A stretch of DNA of 43,647 nucleotides from NCBI GenBank assembly GCA_003488005.1, contig DNND01000045.1, positions 67,903-111,549 of the forward strand. The letters are read 5' to 3'. A program made the position numbers and the translations under genes. This document shows, piece by piece, positions 39,859-43,647 of the stretch (its first letter is position 1; every line of letters begins with the position of its first letter). The DNA is from Blastocatellia bacterium (GTDB lineage: Bacteria; Acidobacteriota; Blastocatellia; Pyrinomonadales; Pyrinomonadaceae). Below the pieces are notes generated by a model. It did no database searches. It was not told the DNA's origin and saw only the letters and a program-made list of their open reading frames with translations.

Positions 39859-41001
39859 ATGATCCTGGACTTTGTTGAAGTAGAAAATTTCCGCAACCTC
39901 AGCGGAAAGATCTCCTGGGGTCCGGGACTAAATATCATTCACGGCAATAATGGCCAGGGTAAGACAAACTGGCTTGAGGCCATCCACCTCCTCTCCAGAA
40001 CAAAATCCTTTCGTACGCAACGCCTTCAGGAAACGATCAAGTTTGGACAAGACAGCGCGTTTGTCGCCGGCCAAGTCTCAAGTGGCGACAACCTTCAGCG
40101 CGACCTGCGAATTACGCTGAAAGAGAACACCAAGGCGATCGCGGTCAATGGCAAGCGCGAACAACTCACCAGGTACCTGGGCCAGTTGCAGGTGTTTTCA
40201 TTCACCGCTGACCAGCTTGAAGTAGTGCGCGGAATGCCTGAGGCTCGCCGGCATTTCATCGATCGTGGCGTCGCTTCGTTGCGTCCTGCATACGTGCGGA
40301 CAGTTTCCGATTACAACCGCGTCATGAAACAAAAGAACCGCATTCTTCAGGACAACCTTGAGCGTGATCGCGGCCTGGCGGAATTGCAGGATCTCTTAGC
40401 CCCCTGGAACCAACAACTGGTCCAGTTGGCGGCGGAAATTCATGAAGCGCGGGTTGATTACACTGAACGGCTGAATGCTGAGCTCGAACGGTCCCTATTC
40501 GAGCCGGCCGAGCTTCATATTCGATATTCATCGTCGCTGGACGGCAAGGGTGATTTGGGCGATTACGAGGCGCTCTTAAGCGAACGGCTGCAACTAAGAT
40601 TGCCCGCTGAAGCTGCCGCTGGGCGCGCTTTGTTGGGTCCGCATCGGGACGATTTGGCGGTGCATTTAGCGGGCCGGGAATTGCGCGTTTTTGGCAGCTC
40701 TGGACAGCAACGTAGCGCCTTGCTGCTCTTAGACTTAGCGGCTATTTCAGTGTATAATTCATGGCATGATGATCGCCCACTTTTTTTGGTCGACGATGTC
40801 GACGCAGAGCTGGACGAAAATCGGATAAGACGTCTTTTGGAATACCTTGAAGGTCGCACGCAGACATTCATCACCACCTCGAAACGAAGCCACGTTGAAG
40901 GGTTCATTTCCAAAGCAAACGTTTACGAGATCGTCGCAGGCGAGGCAGTGCCGCCAGAGTTGAACCGAAGCACTTTCTCGGCTGTTGCGGCCAGGGACTG
41001 A
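39859..41001 (+). CDS. recF: DNA replication and repair protein RecF
   Basis: A 380-residue SMC-like ATPase that helps load RecA at gaps. Walker A is GNNGQGKT (29-36); the signature motif FGSSGQQRS and Walker B LFLVDDVDAELD come near the C-terminus. The ATG at 39859 is used (an in-frame TTG lies directly before it). No strong ribosome site is visible. It is normally next to dnaN, but here is 8 kb away, and is followed by gyrB. Confidence 0.95.
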   Translation: MILDFVEVENFRNLSGKISWGPGLNIIHGNNGQGKTNWLEAIHLLSRTKSFRTQRLQETIKFGQDSAFVAGQVSSGDNLQRDLRITLKENTKAIAVNGKREQLTRYLGQLQVFSFTADQLEVVRGMPEARRHFIDRGVASLRPAYVRTVSDYNRVMKQKNRILQDNLERDRGLAELQDLLAPWNQQLVQLAAEIHEARVDYTERLNAELERSLFEPAELHIRYSSSLDGKGDLGDYEALLSERLQLRLPAEAAAGRALLGPHRDDLAVHLAGRELRVFGSSGQQRSALLLLDLAAISVYNSWHDDRPLFLVDDVDAELDENRIRRLLEYLEGRTQTFITTSKRSHVEGFISKANVYEIVAGEAVPPELNRSTFSAVAARD

Positions 41002-41089
41002 GTTTGGCCAGGCGCAAGGTCAGGACATACGGTTTGCCATGGATGAAGGCGACAAAGACGATTTGTTGAAGAGTAATAAGGAGAAGCAA

Positions 41090-43531
41090 TTGTCAACAGC
41101 AGGAACTATTACGGGTAAGAAAAGCCAGGCTTACGATTCATCCTCAATCGCCGTTTTGGAAGGACGCGAAGCAGTGCGCAAGCGTCCGGCAATGTACATC
41201 GGCTCGACCGGGGAACTGGGTCTACATCACCTGGTTTACGAGATCGTTGATAACTCTATCGACGAAGCACTCGCCGGCTACTGCGACACGGTCGAGGTTA
41301 CGATTCATCTTGACGATTCTATAACCGTGATCGACAACGGTCGTGGGATTCCGGTCGACTTGATGAAAAAGGAAAAGAAATCGGCGGCGGAAGTCGTGAT
41401 GACAAAACTTCATGCCGGCGGCAAGTTTGACTCTAACGCTTACAAAGTCTCCGGCGGTCTGCACGGTGTCGGAGTTTCCGTTGTCAATTTCCTATCCGAA
41501 ACATTACACCTTGAAATTTGGCGCGACTCAAAAACTTACGAGCAAGAATATCTGCGAGGGATTGCCGTTGCCAGCCTGCAGCAGACTGGGAAGACCAGGA
41601 AACGCGGGACCAAAATCACTTTTAAGCCCGACGCTCAAATCTTCGATCACACAGTTTTCAGTTTCGACAAACTGTCAGAGCGGCTGCGAGAGAAAGCGTT
41701 TCTCAACAAGGGCATTCGCATCACCATCAAGGATGAACGCGAAGAGCCAGAGCGCTCGCACGAATTTTATTACAAAGGCGGCATCGCTGAGTTCGTCAAA
41801 CATCTCAATAAGAACAAGACGACGTTGCACGACAAGCCTCTTTATTTCGAGAAGGAAGGCGACGCGCTCTCTATTGAAGTGGCTATTCAGTACAACGACG
41901 GCTATGACGAGAAGGTGTATTCGTTCGCGAATAACATCAACACCGTAGATGGCGGCACGCACTTGTCAGGCTTTCGATCGGCGTTTACCAGAACGATTAA
42001 TTCTTATGCCCAGTCGTCCGGGCTGGCAAAAAACTTCAAAACCTCGCTCACCGGCGATGACGTGCGCGAGGGTCTGGTTGCAGTTATTTCGGTAAAGCTG
42101 CCGCAGCCTCAGTTTGAAGGTCAGACCAAGGGCAAGCTGAATTCAGACGTGAAGGGCGCCGTCGAGTCGTTTCTTAACGAGCGGCTGACTGAATACCTCG
42201 AGCAGAATCCGACGGTGGCGCGCAGGATCGTCGGCAAATCTGTCGACGCCGCGCGAGCTCGCGAGGCGGCCAGGAAAGCCAGAGAAATAGTGCGTAAAGG
42301 CGCGCTCGGCGGATCGATGCTGCCGGGGAAACTCGCCGACTGCCAGGAAAAAGATCCGGCGCTTTCTGAAATCTACATTGTTGAGGGCGACTCTGCCGGC
42401 GGGTCAGCAAAGCAGGGCAGGGATCGCAAGAACCAGGCAATCCTGCCGCTCAAAGGCAAAATACTTAACGTTGAAAAAGCGCGTTTCGACAAGATGCTGG
42501 GCCACAGCGAAATCAAAGCCTTGATCACAGCGTTGGGGACCGGTATCGGCAAAGAAGATTTTGACGCGACCAAGCTTCGTTATCACAAGATCATTTTGAT
42601 GACCGACGCCGACGTTGACGGTTCGCACATCCGGACGTTGCTGCTTACTTTCTTCTATCGTCAGATGGCCGAGCTGATCGAGCGCGGCTACGTCTATATT
42701 GCCCAACCGCCGTTGTTCAAGGTGAAGCGCGGCAAGAAAGAAGAGTACATCAAGGACGAAAGCCTGATGGTCCGTTATCTGATGCGGATGGCGACTGCGG
42801 ACATGACAGTAAAGTCTGTCGGCGCCAACCAGGATATCGAGGGTAAAGAGCTGGCGCGCTCGCTGGAAAAACTTGTCGACCTGAAACACTTCTGCGAACG
42901 CGCGGCGCGCCGGCTGGGCGGCGATGCGCACATGCTCGATACATTGTTGGAAGCTTTTGCCGGAAAGAAAGGCGTGTTGCGTAAAGAAGGAACTACATTG
43001 CGCAAGGTCTTTCAGAGTAGCGACCTGATGGCGAAAGTTGAAGGTGCACTTGCCAAAGCCGGCTTCAAAACCGAACTCTCCTCGGATGAAGAGCATGGGC
43101 TCTGGGAGATTGAAACGACAACGACTGCAGGCTTGAACGTGGCAATCGACTGGAACTTTGCCAGCTTTGTTGAGTTTCAAAAAGCAGTTGAGCTTTACAT
43201 GGTGCTGGAAGATAGGCTGGCGCCGCCGTTTATTACCGGCACGAACGGAACGAGCCAGGAGATCGCAACGCGCGAAGAGCTGCTGGAAAAGGTGCTCGGC
43301 GCGGCCAAGAAGGACTTGTCGATTCAGCGCTACAAAGGTCTGGGCGAGATGAACCCGGAGCAGCTTTGGGAAACAACCATGGACCCGGAAAAGCGCACGC
43401 TGTTACAAGTCAGGATTGACGATGCGGTTGAGACTGACGACATCTTTTCAATCCTGATGGGTGATGCTGTCGAACCGCGACGGAAGTTCATCGAAGACAA
43501 CGCGCTCGACGTGCGCAACCTCGACGTTTAA
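41090..43531 (+). CDS. gyrB: DNA gyrase subunit B
   Basis: An 813-residue ATPase subunit of gyrase. The GHKL ATPase domain has EIVDNSIDEALAG, VIDNGRGIPV and GGLHGVGVSVVNFLS; the TOPRIM domain has EGDSAGGSA (Glu432) and DADVDGSHIRT (Asp506, Asp508, Asp510); the end has QRYKGLGEMNPEQLWETTMDP. It keeps an insert of about 150 residues in the TOPRIM region, as in long Gram-negative GyrB. I chose the TTG at 41090, with a perfect AAGGAG six bases upstream, over the ATG at 41039, which has none; the latter would add 17 residues. Confidence 0.96.
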   Translation: MSTAGTITGKKSQAYDSSSIAVLEGREAVRKRPAMYIGSTGELGLHHLVYEIVDNSIDEALAGYCDTVEVTIHLDDSITVIDNGRGIPVDLMKKEKKSAAEVVMTKLHAGGKFDSNAYKVSGGLHGVGVSVVNFLSETLHLEIWRDSKTYEQEYLRGIAVASLQQTGKTRKRGTKITFKPDAQIFDHTVFSFDKLSERLREKAFLNKGIRITIKDEREEPERSHEFYYKGGIAEFVKHLNKNKTTLHDKPLYFEKEGDALSIEVAIQYNDGYDEKVYSFANNINTVDGGTHLSGFRSAFTRTINSYAQSSGLAKNFKTSLTGDDVREGLVAVISVKLPQPQFEGQTKGKLNSDVKGAVESFLNERLTEYLEQNPTVARRIVGKSVDAARAREAARKAREIVRKGALGGSMLPGKLADCQEKDPALSEIYIVEGDSAGGSAKQGRDRKNQAILPLKGKILNVEKARFDKMLGHSEIKALITALGTGIGKEDFDATKLRYHKIILMTDADVDGSHIRTLLLTFFYRQMAELIERGYVYIAQPPLFKVKRGKKEEYIKDESLMVRYLMRMATADMTVKSVGANQDIEGKELARSLEKLVDLKHFCERAARRLGGDAHMLDTLLEAFAGKKGVLRKEGTTLRKVFQSSDLMAKVEGALAKAGFKTELSSDEEHGLWEIETTTTAGLNVAIDWNFASFVEFQKAVELYMVLEDRLAPPFITGTNGTSQEIATREELLEKVLGAAKKDLSIQRYKGLGEMNPEQLWETTMDPEKRTLLQVRIDDAVETDDIFSILMGDAVEPRRKFIEDNALDVRNLDV

Positions 43532-43556
43532 GTAAGACAGGCATTCCTGCCTGTCC
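43532..43556. repeat. GACAGG palindrome, second exact copy
   Basis: Starts on the base after the gyrB stop codon and is identical over 25 bases to 8889-8913; its core is GACAGGCATTCCTGCCTGTC, a 20-base palindrome. It could act as a stem at the gyrB mRNA end. Downstream to 43627 nothing else is visible. Confidence 0.85.
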
Positions 43557-43627
43557 CCTGTGGCTGGCGCTCTTAATGATTGGGAAAGAGGAAGAATTCC
43601 ATTTGTCATTTTTCAATTACCAAAGGC

Positions 43628-43647
43628 GAATTCAATTTGGAAGTGCA
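43628..43647. repeat. start of another MITE-like element, cut by window edge
   Basis: GAATTCAATTTGGAAGTGC repeats the outer end of the inverted-repeat element at 520-538 exactly and is then cut off. The rest of the element should lie just outside the window. Confidence 0.65.

Noticed and set aside
42404..43180. 258-codon minus-strand frame inside gyrB
   Set aside because: Antisense to well-conserved GyrB; Cys/Arg-rich composition without motifs, typical of a shadow frame.
1..43647. Insertion sequences, integrases or prophage genes
   Set aside because: No transposase, integrase or phage structural gene was recognised anywhere in the window, including around the RHS block.

Overview
This window looks like the replication-origin region of a Gram-negative bacterium, most likely an Acidobacteriota of the Blastocatellia/Pyrinomonadaceae type. 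That placement is an inference from gene content (secreted RHS proteins carrying DUF4214, a split ATP synthase operon with b and b' subunits, many palindromic intergenic repeats), not from a marker-gene comparison. Gene directions switch at about 28.5-29.0 kb: nearly everything to the left is on the minus strand and everything to the right is on the plus strand, as expected around a bidirectional origin.

Left part (1-16 kb): a truncated tRNA-Ala(GGC), a small membrane protein, a crotonase and a 3-hydroxyacyl-CoA dehydrogenase (beta-oxidation or butanoyl metabolism) around a PilZ protein, then divergent trxB, a secreted TIMP/NTR-like protein, an HxlR regulator with an extra CxxC pair, a lipoprotein, Fe/Mn superoxide dismutase, a urate-oxidase-N-type membrane protein, a 2Fe-2S ferredoxin, a GNAT, a DUF6438-like protein, the Fe-S carriers ErpA and Mrp, a FabF-like ketosynthase, an SPFH/zinc-ribbon protein and a VanZ protein. 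At least six kinds of palindromic intergenic repeat lie between these genes.

Middle (16-28.5 kb): a partial F-type ATP synthase operon (b', b, delta, alpha, gamma; no a, c, beta or epsilon here) and the conserved origin-flanking row rpmH-rnpA-yidD-yidC-jag-mnmE-mnmG-parA-parB. A long inverted repeat carrying two parS-like half-conserved sites lies between mnmG and parA.

Right part (28.5-43.6 kb): dnaA, dnaN, recF and gyrB on the plus strand. DnaA boxes flank dnaA on both sides. The dnaA-dnaN gap carries a DnaA box, a GC-rich spacer, a run of CTA/CTG trinucleotides and an AT-rich stretch, which is the layout of a bacterial basal unwinding element, so I place oriC there. The usually compact dnaN-recF junction is split by about 8 kb holding a 1,988-residue secreted RHS protein and a tightly coupled secreted partner. 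The RHS protein has an internal DUF4214 block and a C-terminal HExxH domain. It resembles a polymorphic toxin/immunity-like module and is the most unusual part of the window.
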